A DNA stretch of 64,000 nucleotides, from positions 236,435 to 300,434 of the forward strand of contig JAVJRN010000029.1 in NCBI GenBank assembly GCA_040218415.1, in the 5' to 3' direction. The translations under genes and the position numbers were made by a program. Below are positions 34,438-43,132 of this stretch, piece by piece. How positions within the stretch are numbered: the first letter of the stretch is position 1; every line of letters begins with the position of its first letter. The notes under the pieces were generated by a model. The model searched no databases. It saw only the letters and a program-made list of their open reading frames with translations, and was not told the DNA's origin. Source of the DNA: JAVJRN01 sp040218415 (GTDB taxonomy: Bacteria > Bacteroidota > Bacteroidia > Cytophagales > Cyclobacteriaceae).

Positions 34438-35298
34438 TCAAGTTTGATATAGATTCCTCAACTTTCGTTTAATCTTTTTTAGAAACTCTTCGGTTTTTTC
34501 AAACAGATTTCTATCCGCTTTTCTCGCCTCTACATCCTGCCAAATCCCCAAATATTGTTTCAGGGCATTAATTCCTGCAATAGTCTTCATGATCAATCTC
34601 CCATCCCCATGAATTGGATTAATCTCAGATTGAGGCAGCACTTCGGGTATCGAATATGGCCCGAGCTGGACTCTTGAAATGGATAGGAATTCTAAAAATC
34701 CAGAGATAACTACATCATCGTTCAGACTTGGCCAATCTAAAGACTCAACTACGCCAAAATCAAAAGACCTGAACCAATAAGGTCTCACAATGAACAAACT
34801 AAATCCTTGCACAGTATCGACCTCTATATCAGTCTCATTATCACTTAAGATGGTCATGGAATTCTTAATTAGCCATGGATTAACTTGAAATGATTTGACT
34901 ACCTCCGGCTTGCGCGACATCTGCCCGCCAGTAAAACAAAAACATGTATTGGTAGAAGCAGTAATTTTCTCGACCAGCCGTCCCAAAGAAGTTTGATCAT
35001 ATAAGCAGTCGTCATCTGCAATTACTAATAGTGTTTGCTCCTCTTCACTGAGATATTTAACCGGATAAAACCATTTGGTAGAAGAACCTAAATCCCTGTT
35101 ATGCCATTTAACGTGAAGGTTTGCAAACTTTTCGAAAAATGAAGGTATAAAGTACTCGCAATCTTCTTTTCCACTGAAATTGGGAAGCTGAATATGAATT
35201 TCATCTGGAGCTACTGATTGCTTGATGAGGGAGATGATTGTCGGCTCCAAATAGGCGATCCTGGAAGGAATGGTCGATATACTCACAATCAATTTCAT
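34438..35298 (-). CDS. Glycosyltransferase (family 2-like)
   Basis: 286 residues, beginning MKLIVSISTIPSRIAYLEPTIISL, then LVIADDDCLYD with the DDD metal-binding motif about residue 95, and an aromatic-rich acceptor region. It has the layout of short family A glycosyltransferases found in bacterial surface glycan loci. The frame opens at 35331, but ATG 35298 gives the usual start and lies just after the preceding methyltransferase's stop at 35309. Last gene of the nine-gene operon. Sugar and acceptor unknown. Confidence 0.75.
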   Translation of the reverse strand: MKLIVSISTIPSRIAYLEPTIISLIKQSVAPDEIHIQLPNFSGKEDCEYFIPSFFEKFANLHVKWHNRDLGSSTKWFYPVKYLSEEEQTLLVIADDDCLYDQTSLGRLVEKITASTNTCFCFTGGQMSRKPEVVKSFQVNPWLIKNSMTILSDNETDIEVDTVQGFSLFIVRPYWFRSFDFGVVESLDWPSLNDDVVISGFLEFLSISRVQLGPYSIPEVLPQSEINPIHGDGRLIMKTIAGINALKQYLGIWQDVEARKADRNLFEKTEEFLKKIKRKLRNLYQT

Positions 35299-35308
35299 AT
35301 GGCCGATT

Positions 35309-36076
35309 TTAAGTGGATATAAGGAGCGCACAATATTGTACTTTTCCTTTTCGATAAAGTTTTTCTAAGATCAAGCCACCTAAGAAAGTATCTATGTTTC
35401 TTCGGTATTTAAAAGGAGAAATCAGCCTTATTAGTCTTGTCACGGATGTAAGTATTGAGAGCCAGATAGCTCCTCTCAAAGCTACGTTTTCTGTAAAATC
35501 ATGGGACTCAACAATCTGTACATTCATTTTTTCTAGTAAGTTCCTGATACTTTTCAGGTCACAAAAACTATTGGCTAGCCATAATTGCTTTTGCTCTGAG
35601 ACCATTTCTGAATTTTCTATCACAAAATCATCGACAATTATCATATGACCACCTTCTGCAAGTGATTGAACCAGATTCTTTAGCGTACTTTCAAGGTCTA
35701 CACTATGCTTAAGTGATTCAATAGCTAGAACAATATCAAATTTATCCTTTAATGGATCGTCAAAGCTCCTAACTTCAAAACGAATATTGTCTAGCGACTT
35801 ACTCCAGCTTTGGGCAAAGGCAATTTCCTTTTCGCTAATAGAGATCCCAAGACCATGAATGTCGAAGTGGCGCTGAAAATACGCAAGAGAATAACCTGAT
35901 CCGCATCCTGCGTCCAAAACCTTTGAGCCCTTATGAAATAACCGAAGGTCTTTAATCCAATCCAATATGTCTGGGCCAGCATCGAGTTTCAGCTTTTTAT
36001 GTACCGGATATGGCCGATTTTTACCGTTCGACTCAAACTGGAATAACGCATCATATATGGAAGTTACCTGGTTCAT
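35309..36076 (-). CDS. SAM-dependent methyltransferase
   Basis: 255-residue class I methyltransferase: motif I VLDAGCGSGYSLAYF at about residues 55-70, then DIVLAIESLKHSVDLESTL and EGGHMIIVDDFV. The SAM-binding elements are intact. Its ATG overlaps the stop of the preceding methyltransferase (ATGA, 36073-36076), so they are translationally coupled. Likely to methylate a small molecule or glycan intermediate in this cluster; the position modified is not known. Confidence 0.85.
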   Translation of the reverse strand: MNQVTSIYDALFQFESNGKNRPYPVHKKLKLDAGPDILDWIKDLRLFHKGSKVLDAGCGSGYSLAYFQRHFDIHGLGISISEKEIAFAQSWSKSLDNIRFEVRSFDDPLKDKFDIVLAIESLKHSVDLESTLKNLVQSLAEGGHMIIVDDFVIENSEMVSEQKQLWLANSFCDLKSIRNLLEKMNVQIVESHDFTENVALRGAIWLSILTSVTRLIRLISPFKYRRNIDTFLGGLILEKLYRKGKVQYCALLIST

Positions 36077-36771
36077 TTTTTGCGAAGATGAAAAATAAAC
36101 TCATAGGCATAAGAAAGACTCATCGGGAATTTTTTGACTTTACTGGCATCCGTCTTTGACCATGGAGTAAGCAGTCTAACCAACTTATAGTAAGGCCAAT
36201 GATCGGGATAGACATTCACTATTTCTAATCCATTTTTTTGAAATAATGTTGTCCACTGTTCTAGATTTAGGGCGTCTTGGTGTCCTTTTTTATTGTAAAG
36301 ATTTAAAGGTTTCAACAAATAATTCCAGGTGAAATTTTCGGAATTTCGAACCATGTAGCATATATCCGCACCCGCTTTAGCTACCCTTACTTGTTCTCTG
36401 AGCGCAAGATCTCGATTCATCATTCTTTCTAATGAACCCAAACAAGTGATAGAGTCAAAGGTCTCATCCTCGAAAGGCAATGACTCAGCATTTTCTACAG
36501 AAGCGATAGCCTCCGGGCACAACTGCCTACATCCTTCGATAGCCACATCAGATATATCCACCCCATATCTTTCCACAGCTCTATCATCTAGCGCCTTGAG
36601 CATAAGCCCAAGACCACAAGCCACATCCAAGTGTTTCGTATTGGGCTTAGGATTGAGAATGGTTACAAAAATGCGATATGCCTCTAGTGGTCTTAGGTAC
36701 CTAAAGCCTTTCGACTTATAAGTCTCATCAAACCAGCCTTTTATCTGATGTTGTTCTGATGTTAAATCCAT
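36073..36771 (-). CDS. SAM-dependent methyltransferase
   Basis: 232-residue class I methyltransferase, motif I as HLDVACGLGLMLKALD around residues 44-58, acidic loop YGVDIS, and SITCLGSLERMMN. Its 5' end overlaps the upstream ICMT-like gene by 10 bases and its stop overlaps the next start by four. It is different from its neighbour in sequence, so two separate methylations or different substrates are likely. Substrate not known. Confidence 0.85.
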   Translation of the reverse strand: MDLTSEQHQIKGWFDETYKSKGFRYLRPLEAYRIFVTILNPKPNTKHLDVACGLGLMLKALDDRAVERYGVDISDVAIEGCRQLCPEAIASVENAESLPFEDETFDSITCLGSLERMMNRDLALREQVRVAKAGADICYMVRNSENFTWNYLLKPLNLYNKKGHQDALNLEQWTTLFQKNGLEIVNVYPDHWPYYKLVRLLTPWSKTDASKVKKFPMSLSYAYEFIFHLRKK

Positions 36772-37325
36772 AAGTAGCGAGGGGTTTTTTTTATATATTT
36801 CAAATATTCTTCACCAAATTTCATAGCCAAATGGTTCTCCTCAATTTTTATTTTCCCATGCAAATTCACAACATATGCAATAAAACCGAGATACAAAATA
36901 AACGAGTTATAACAGACAATAAGCCCAAATATGGTGATATGCATGCCTAATGTAATCGGATTTCTGCTCCATTTAAAAACAGAAGTTGATACCATGGATA
37001 CTCCATGATTGTTTCTCAAAACTTGGGACGCTTTCAATGAGACAAATCGGCCTAAAACGGCGAGGCTTAATCCTAGCAGTACAACCAAGGTCGGCGATAG
37101 GAACGCTTCTGCCACGAAGAACTGCTTAATAGAAAGAAAGAGCGGCGACAAATAAAATATCAAACTAAATAATAATAAAAGCATTGCCTTAATTGACTTG
37201 AAGGTAGCTAAATCCCTTTCCCTAGATATCAAAGATGAAGTTGATGCTTCGCTGGGAATTGGCCAGATCAACAGGTCTATCGCGAATGATAGATAAATAA
37301 CTATCATGACGTAACTAATCCACAT
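36762..37325 (-). CDS. ICMT/phospholipid-type membrane methyltransferase
   Basis: 187 residues with four to five membrane helices and the C-terminal ICMT signature: WSRNPITLGMHITIFG followed by KIEENHLAMKFGEEYLKYIKKTPRYL. Family members methylate carboxyl groups, thiols or lipid amines at the membrane using SAM. A membrane enzyme here suggests that the pathway's intermediate or product is lipid-linked or hydrophobic. It overlaps both neighbours. Confidence 0.8.
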   Translation of the reverse strand: MWISYVMIVIYLSFAIDLLIWPIPSEASTSSLISRERDLATFKSIKAMLLLLFSLIFYLSPLFLSIKQFFVAEAFLSPTLVVLLGLSLAVLGRFVSLKASQVLRNNHGVSMVSTSVFKWSRNPITLGMHITIFGLIVCYNSFILYLGFIAYVVNLHGKIKIEENHLAMKFGEEYLKYIKKTPRYLWI

Positions 37326-38313
37326 CTTGAAATATTTTTTGATAGCGTAAACTTGTCGTTTCCCACGAAAATGTCTTGACCGTATTTGAATCCACAGAAA
37401 TAGGATCTGACATCAAGCTCTCCAGCATTTTTTGCATCTCGCCAATATCGTATGCGGGAACCAATCTGCCGTTATCGGGAGTGATTATGGTTGACGCTCC
37501 ACCTGCGTCAAAAGCAAGTACTGGAATTTCGTTAAATATGGCTTCACAAAATATAAGACCAAAACTTTCTGTAAAAGAAGTGTGAAGTAATAATTTATAC
37601 GAACTGAAGGGGATCTTTTTATGAAAACCTTTCAGGTTGACGAAAGGGAATTTTTCTAATTTCATAACCAATTTTTCATCAACCACATGTCCATAAATAT
37701 CTATGCCGATATCTTCCAAATGAGAGATAGCACCAAAGAGCTTTAAAGCCAACTTGTACTTGCGCTCATCAATATTGCCAACCATGAGTATTTGAGATTT
37801 TTCAATCGTGTTCTTTGCTGCTGTAGCTTTTATGCGATTAAAACCATTAGGAACCAACAGCACATTACTTGAATACTTCTCCAACAACTTCTTTTTAAAA
37901 TCAGAAACTGTGATGAGTACTGTCGCCTTACGAAAGACAAAAGCATAAATATTGGTAAAAAACAAACCTTGTATACGGGAGGCTATGTTCAATTTGGATA
38001 ATTCTGGCCAGTTGTCATGGTAAGTGAATACAAAGGGGACTTTAGCCAAGCCTAACAAAAAGGCGTTATAAAAATCTCCATAAAAAATGGTGGCCTTATC
38101 TTCGAGCTTTTTTATTGTTAAATAAGTTTGAAACCAACTCGTCACTTTGATGAATTTTAGATTAGTGAAAGTATGATCTCCAATGGCCGAACCTAAAACA
38201 GTAATCTGGGTAAACTGATTTTGAATCCTAGAAAAAACCTCACAGGTAGCCAAAGCACCTCCAGAAAAGTTTGTACCAAAATTTGTTGTCAATATGACCA
38301 GTTTTTGCCTCAT
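37315..38313 (-). CDS. Glycosyltransferase family 4
   Basis: 332 residues of the GT-B fold: N-terminal half with FGTNFSGGALATCEVFSRI, linker FTYHDNWPELSKL, C-terminal nucleotide-sugar domain with ILMVGNIDERKYKLALKLF and LLHTSFTESFGLIFCEAIFNEIPVLAFDAGG (E-x7-E motif). It would transfer an activated sugar to an acceptor in the cytosol. The ATG is two bases after the stop of the PTPS-like gene. I recall GT4 enzymes with the same RibA/RibD/PTPS set in other phyla. Confidence 0.88.
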   Translation of the reverse strand: MRQKLVILTTNFGTNFSGGALATCEVFSRIQNQFTQITVLGSAIGDHTFTNLKFIKVTSWFQTYLTIKKLEDKATIFYGDFYNAFLLGLAKVPFVFTYHDNWPELSKLNIASRIQGLFFTNIYAFVFRKATVLITVSDFKKKLLEKYSSNVLLVPNGFNRIKATAAKNTIEKSQILMVGNIDERKYKLALKLFGAISHLEDIGIDIYGHVVDEKLVMKLEKFPFVNLKGFHKKIPFSSYKLLLHTSFTESFGLIFCEAIFNEIPVLAFDAGGASTIITPDNGRLVPAYDIGEMQKMLESLMSDPISVDSNTVKTFSWETTSLRYQKIFQDVD

Positions 38314-38315
38314 TA

Positions 38316-38681
38316 CTAACCTTCGTAACTAGCAGAGGCGACATGCGACTCTAACAACTCCACTTTTAAGCGTAAATCTGCTGTGAGTTTTTCTTTAATT
38401 TTTGAATGGATGTATTGCGCTAAAAATTCAGTAGTAGTGAGTATACCTTTGAATTGTGGAAGTTCGTCAAGATTCTGATAGGCCAGTTCGCTGAGTACGG
38501 CCTTCGTGATATCTGAAGCTTCTCCAATATCAATAACCACATTTTTTTCATTGAGCTGTGCACTCATAAATGAAACTTCAGTGACATAAGTTGCTCCATG
38601 CATGTTTTGAGCAGGGCCAAAAAACTTATCTGGTAAGGAATGCGCGATCATAATATGATCAGTGACTTTTACAGTAAACAT
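38316..38681 (-). CDS. PTPS/QueD-like protein lacking catalytic residues
   Basis: 121 residues of the T-fold 6-pyruvoyl/6-carboxytetrahydropterin synthase family: IMIAHSL, FGPAQNMHGATYVTEVSF, VVIDIG, TTTEFLAQYI and LLESHVASASYEG. The usual C-x3-H-G-H is A24-Q-N-M-H28-G-A30, so the catalytic Cys and one zinc His are missing; the catalytic Asp-His is AY in LAYQNLD. His14, His28 and the C-terminal Glu remain. It is thus not a normal QueD. I recall a conserved subfamily with FGPAQ..HGATY in similar clusters, so the change is not random decay. Its reaction is unknown. Confidence 0.8.
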   Translation of the reverse strand: MFTVKVTDHIMIAHSLPDKFFGPAQNMHGATYVTEVSFMSAQLNEKNVVIDIGEASDITKAVLSELAYQNLDELPQFKGILTTTEFLAQYIHSKIKEKLTADLRLKVELLESHVASASYEG

Positions 38682-38691
38682 ATGAGTATAT

Positions 38692-39648
38692 TTAATAACA
38701 TATAATGGTACTTAATTCTGATATTTTCTCATTTCTCAATCGTTGATAAAACTTAGGAGCTTCCTTAAAAGCAATCTCAGCAGTGAGCAAATGAGAGAAT
38801 GAATGATCCGCTAGTAGCTCGAATACAAGCTGCTTTCTTTTCTTATAATTCCAAAAAGGTTGCTTCTTGATCGGAATGTGGCTCACTTGTGAGGAGATGA
38901 TTTGCTTTCTTCCATAATGAAAATCAGCGCCCAATCTCAAGGTGGTCTCTTGGTTTCCGTACCAGCTCAGCTCAATGATTTTACCTTCCAGCCTTGTAGA
39001 AGCGAGTGCATGTTGCAATGCTTGCGGATTAGAAGTTGTATTGAAAACCACATCATAATCGTGCCCCGATCTCTCAGGAATAAAATGATCCAAATGCAGT
39101 TGTTGTCGTTCATGATCTGTTTCAAAAACCTCACACTGTACACCGGGTATTTTATTTACGATCGTTGCAATAATGGCTCCTATCAATCCATAACCATAGA
39201 TAAGTACTCGGTCGCCCAGCGAAATATCGGCATCCCAAATGGTATTGACTGCTGTTTCAATATTGCTGGCTAGTGTGGCCTCTTTTAAAGAAACCGCGGC
39301 AGGAATCTCAAAAACATCCTCTTCTTTAGCTACAATATAATCTTGGTGAGGATGCATCAAATGAACTTTTTTACCTAGTAAATCTGCTTTCCCTGATACC
39401 ACTTCCCCAACGATCGAATAGCCGTAAGTGAAAGTATCTACCAAAGATCCCTTCATGTAAGGAACAGCCATTTCTTGTGCTATCACCGCAGACAACTCAT
39501 GTGTCACAACAGTCTTTTCAGTTCCCTGACTTATCATAGAATAGAATGCCCGGATTAGCACCTCGCCCGTGATTACCTCTGGTAATTCGGCTGATTCAAA
39601 CCAACTAGTTTGCTTGTTATGCCACAGTATCTTTGATTGATTGATCAT
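38692..39648 (-). CDS. Medium-chain dehydrogenase/reductase (zinc-free alcohol dehydrogenase-like)
   Basis: 318 residues, MDR fold: N-terminal GroES-like domain with YSMISQGTEKTVV, YGYSIVGEVVSG, then the nucleotide-binding Rossmann domain VLIYGYGLIGAIIATIV, an acid at FETDHE, and LEGKIIELSWYG. The usual catalytic Cys/His zinc residues and the four-Cys structural lobe are not seen. It would oxidise or reduce an alcohol or carbonyl using NAD(P). ATG 39648 (MINQSKILWHNKQTSWFE) is preferred over 39666, which overlaps the preceding gene. Third gene of the operon. Confidence 0.85.
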   Translation of the reverse strand: MINQSKILWHNKQTSWFESAELPEVITGEVLIRAFYSMISQGTEKTVVTHELSAVIAQEMAVPYMKGSLVDTFTYGYSIVGEVVSGKADLLGKKVHLMHPHQDYIVAKEEDVFEIPAAVSLKEATLASNIETAVNTIWDADISLGDRVLIYGYGLIGAIIATIVNKIPGVQCEVFETDHERQQLHLDHFIPERSGHDYDVVFNTTSNPQALQHALASTRLEGKIIELSWYGNQETTLRLGADFHYGRKQIISSQVSHIPIKKQPFWNYKKRKQLVFELLADHSFSHLLTAEIAFKEAPKFYQRLRNEKISELSTIICY

Positions 39649-39652
39649 GCCT

Positions 39653-40561
39653 TTATAAGTTGCCAAGGAACATCATCTCATTGCCCATGGGCTTGAAACG
39701 GACCGATTGAAAATTTATCGACTCTTTTATTTCTTGGATATTTCCGAAATTAAAAGCAGCCACTCCTGATCCCAATATTTTACTCGAAAAATGAATCTGA
39801 ACTTGATCCAATGCTCGTTGCTCTAGGAAGCAAGAAGTTGTATAGGATCCTCCTTCGATATAAATAGAATAAACACCTCTTTTTACCAATATTTTCAGGA
39901 TATCGCTTAAATCAAAAACAGAGGTTTCTGGCATCAAAACACAATCATATGTAGATGTTTTATCTATTGATTTTTGAAAGACAATTGTCGATGACTCCAA
40001 TGCATGATATTGCTCTGAATCCAATAAACCATTCCCTCCCAGGATAATTTTGACAGGGTCAGACCCACTTACTTTTCTTACATTCAATTTTGGATTGTCC
40101 CGCTCCAATGTTCTCACTCCTACCACAATACCGTCACACAGCGCTCTCATTCTATGCGCATGAACAAGGTTTTCTTCATTACCAATCCACTTACTATCGC
40201 CAATACTCGTAGCTATTTTTCCATCTAAGGTTTGTGCAAAATGAGAGATTGAAAAGCACTTCTGATTTTTTCTTCCAAAATACCCACAGAATGCAAAAGG
40301 CAAATAAAAGCTGAGCAGATCAAACTCCTGCTCATCAATACCCTCCTTGGTTTCAATATCAAAAAAATGATCTTCTAGTGGATTTATAAAATCAAGGCCT
40401 TTATCCTTCAGCCTAATGCTTACCTCGGCTTCTTCGTTTTTGATATCATCGAAAGCTATTACAGCCGAGAATTCAAGTAGTCGAATAGAGATGAATGTTG
40501 GTAAAGTCTCCACCGCTTTTAGCGCAGAACAAATTTTGACGATAGCTTCCCAAATCATCAT
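39653..40561 (-). CDS. RibD C-terminal (pyrimidine reductase) family protein without deaminase domain
   Basis: 302 residues. The C-terminal 200 residues are the RibD reductase/dihydrofolate-reductase fold: HFAQTLDGKIATSIGDSKWIG, ALCDGIVVGVRTLERDNPKLNVR, PVKIILGG and YSIYIEGGSYTTSCFL. No deaminase zinc motif is present in the N-terminal part, which is not recognised. It would reduce the ribose of a GTP-derived pyrimidine to ribityl with NADPH. The ATG overlaps the ribA stop (40558-40561). Confidence 0.88.
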   Translation of the reverse strand: MMIWEAIVKICSALKAVETLPTFISIRLLEFSAVIAFDDIKNEEAEVSIRLKDKGLDFINPLEDHFFDIETKEGIDEQEFDLLSFYLPFAFCGYFGRKNQKCFSISHFAQTLDGKIATSIGDSKWIGNEENLVHAHRMRALCDGIVVGVRTLERDNPKLNVRKVSGSDPVKIILGGNGLLDSEQYHALESSTIVFQKSIDKTSTYDCVLMPETSVFDLSDILKILVKRGVYSIYIEGGSYTTSCFLEQRALDQVQIHFSSKILGSGVAAFNFGNIQEIKESINFQSVRFKPMGNEMMFLGNL

Positions 40562-41160
40562 AACGATATTTTAAAAGATAGAATGTGCCCCATTTTGTCC
40601 TTCTTCGTCCTGAGGTAATCGATGTTGAAGGCATTTGCCTGAATTTCAACCGGCAGACGATCAGAGACATCAATTCCTGAGTTTTTAAAGGCATTGATTT
40701 TTTCAGGATTATTCGTTAATAGCCTTATTTGATTGACGCCTAAGTCTTTCAAAATATCTATAGCCACCGAGTATTCGCGAAGATCTTCATGAAAGCCTAA
40801 TTCCAAATTGGCATCTTTGGTATCAAAACCCTCTTCTTGTAGGTTGTAAGCTCGAAGCTTATTCACTAGACCTATTCCTCTACCTTCCTGCCGCAAATAT
40901 ATGATTACGCCACCATGCTGCTGAATCCATTTCATGGAGTACTCTAATTGTTCGCCACAGTCACATTTGGTAGAGCTAAAAACATCCCCCGTCATACATT
41001 CAGAATGAATACGAACATCCACAACTTTATCTACTTCCAACTCGGCTGTGTAGAGCGCTAAGTTTGGAAAATGTTCCGCATGTGACGGGTAAGCTTTCAC
41101 AACAAATTCTCCAAATTTTGTAGGAAGTTTTGATTTTACCAAGTTGCCTGTTTTTTGCAT
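40558..41160 (-). CDS. ribA: GTP cyclohydrolase II
   Basis: 200 residues, normal RibA length. Zinc ligands Cys55, Cys66 and Cys68 in HSECMTGDVFSSTKCDCG; catalytic region YLRQEGRGIGLVNKLRAYNLQE; and LLTNNPEKINAFKNSGI. It opens GTP to 2,5-diamino-6-ribosylamino-pyrimidinone phosphate, formate and diphosphate. It leads the nine-gene operon, with no ribB, ribH or ribE nearby, so it probably feeds this cluster rather than general riboflavin synthesis. No FMN riboswitch is seen upstream. Confidence 0.93.
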   Translation of the reverse strand: MQKTGNLVKSKLPTKFGEFVVKAYPSHAEHFPNLALYTAELEVDKVVDVRIHSECMTGDVFSSTKCDCGEQLEYSMKWIQQHGGVIIYLRQEGRGIGLVNKLRAYNLQEEGFDTKDANLELGFHEDLREYSVAIDILKDLGVNQIRLLTNNPEKINAFKNSGIDVSDRLPVEIQANAFNIDYLRTKKDKMGHILSFKISL

Positions 41161-41534
41161 TTTTGCTTTTTACTTCTTTCAAATAAAATTTTATAACTCG
41201 TAAGTATTCATAGTTGTTAGGTCTGATAGCATTTAATTAACGAATTAAAAATGATCAGATCATAACAAACCTTCACTTTTGCTCGCGGGCATGGCCTAAT
41301 GAATATATTTAAGATTATAAATAGGCCTTCAATTGGATTATTGATTGGCAATATAGATTTGTAATGTATTTTTCAAGACGATCTGTCAGGAGTTAATTCA
41401 ACTTGTCTACCAAATGATCACTTAAAGATTGGAATTACCGCGAAAAACCGGACAATAAGTTCAGCCATAAATTGATAAGTTATAATCGAATTCGGCTTAT
41501 TACATTTACGCTTTCCAAAAAATCCTAACGACGC
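41161..41534. promoter_or_regulatory. Divergent promoter region of the ribA operon and the M24 peptidase
   Basis: 374 AT-rich bases. Holds TTTAATT (41232-41238)/AATTAAA (41243-41249) and, just after, ATGAT-CAG-ATCAT (41251-41263), both perfect dyads on the ribA side. Their small arms and AT-richness make them weak evidence. No RFN/FMN riboswitch signature was found. Confidence 0.35.
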
Positions 41535-42896
41535 ATGAAAATCAAATCCATTGTAACAATCTGCTTTTTAGGCCTTATCAGCTTTAATTCTATTGGCCAA
41601 AATCCATATTTTCCGAAAACGCTCAACATGCAAGAGCGTGCAGAGGTCATTGATCGCTGGTTAGAAGAGCGAGTAAAAACGGTGCTACCAGCCATCATGC
41701 GCCGGGCGGAAATCGATATGTGGATCATCATTGCGCGAGAGTATAATGAAGATCCTGTGATCAAAACGCTTCTTCCCGCTACTTGGCAGTCGGCACGCCG
41801 AACCACCATTCTTGTGGCTTATGATCCCGGACAGGGAAAAGCACTTGAAACATTTGGGATATCGCGCTACAATACCGGTGACATCTTCAAAACGCTTTGG
41901 AACAAAGAACAACAGCCCGACCAGTGGAAAGCACTTGCTGATATCATTGCAGAGAAAAATCCCAAGAAAATCGGAATTAACAAGTCCAAAACCTTTGCGC
42001 TAGCTGATGGCATTTCTTCTACTCACTACGATAAATTAATGGAAGTCTTACCCAAAAAATACCAATCTCGTGTAGTGGGGGCAGAAAATGTAGCGATTGG
42101 TTGGCTGGAAACCCGCACCGAGTCAGAAATGGTCGTGTATCAAAATATTGTACGCATGGCTCATCAAATCATTGCCGAAGGTTTTTCCGAAAAGGTCATC
42201 CAACCCGGCATCACTACCACGGATGATGTCGTTTGGTGGTACCGAGATAGAATTCGCGAATTAGGTTTTACTGCGTGGTTTCACCCATCGGTCTCTATAC
42301 AACGCGCTGATCCTGAAAGCTTTGATCATCTGAGATCTTTCTCTGAAAGGCCTGATCAGCAAACAATCAATCCAGGTGATTTGGTGCATGTTGACTTTGG
42401 AATTACCTATTTACGCTTAAATACCGATACGCAGCAGCACGTGTATATCCTTAAAGCAGGGGAAAAAAGTCCCCCAGATTTTTTGAACGACGCTTTTAAA
42501 GTTGGTAATCGTGTACAGGATATTTTGACTTCCAACTTCAAAACTGGCCGATCGGGAAATGAAATTCTCAAAGCCACGCTTGATCAATGTGCAACAGAAA
42601 ACATCAAAGGCGTGATCTATACACACCCGATTGGTTTTCATGGGCATGCCGCAGGCACCACGATTGGTTTGTGGGATCAACAAGGCGGAGTACCAGGAAA
42701 GGGTGACTATCCATTATATGAAAATACCGCACATTCCATAGAACTGAACGCGAGTGTTTACATCGAAGAGTGGAAGAAAGACATCAGAATCATGTTAGAG
42801 GAAGATGCCTTTTTTGATGGAAAAAGTGTGCAATACATCGACGGGAGACAAACAAAGTTGATGGTGCTCCCTCGTCCACTTTTTCCCAACGAATGA
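41535..42896 (+). CDS. Exported M24-family metallopeptidase (Xaa-Pro aminopeptidase-like)
   Basis: 453 residues with a signal peptide (ending NSIGQ). N-terminal creatinase-like domain, then the pita-bread fold: first metal Asp in VHVDFGITYLRLNTD (two Asp), His in GFHGHAAG, Glu in SIELN and Glu in LEEDAFF. All five ligand positions appear present. The family removes N-terminal residues next to proline or cleaves related amides in the periplasm. It is divergent from ribA and seems monocistronic. A non-peptidase creatinase-like role is not excluded. Confidence 0.88.
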   Translation: MKIKSIVTICFLGLISFNSIGQNPYFPKTLNMQERAEVIDRWLEERVKTVLPAIMRRAEIDMWIIIAREYNEDPVIKTLLPATWQSARRTTILVAYDPGQGKALETFGISRYNTGDIFKTLWNKEQQPDQWKALADIIAEKNPKKIGINKSKTFALADGISSTHYDKLMEVLPKKYQSRVVGAENVAIGWLETRTESEMVVYQNIVRMAHQIIAEGFSEKVIQPGITTTDDVVWWYRDRIRELGFTAWFHPSVSIQRADPESFDHLRSFSERPDQQTINPGDLVHVDFGITYLRLNTDTQQHVYILKAGEKSPPDFLNDAFKVGNRVQDILTSNFKTGRSGNEILKATLDQCATENIKGVIYTHPIGFHGHAAGTTIGLWDQQGGVPGKGDYPLYENTAHSIELNASVYIEEWKKDIRIMLEEDAFFDGKSVQYIDGRQTKLMVLPRPLFPNE

Positions 42897-43132
42897 TCAA
42901 TGACTTATGGATTAAGGGCATTCAAATTCAGGACTATTTGAATGGAAAAATATGATATATTTAAAAGCCCGATACTGGAAAATGAGTCAATCAAAAAATA
43001 ATAATTACCTCTCGATCTTCTTTGTTTCAAACACGAAAAACTCAATTGCCGAGTGACACTTACACGAACTTTTGTACGAGAAAAATTTCGATTATATATA
43101 CGTATAACCTTGATAGGTTTTATTCTCAGTGA

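Noticed and set aside
41161..41300. FMN riboswitch upstream of ribA
   Set aside because: Looked for the RFN pattern on the minus strand; only AT-rich sequence with short dyads is present.
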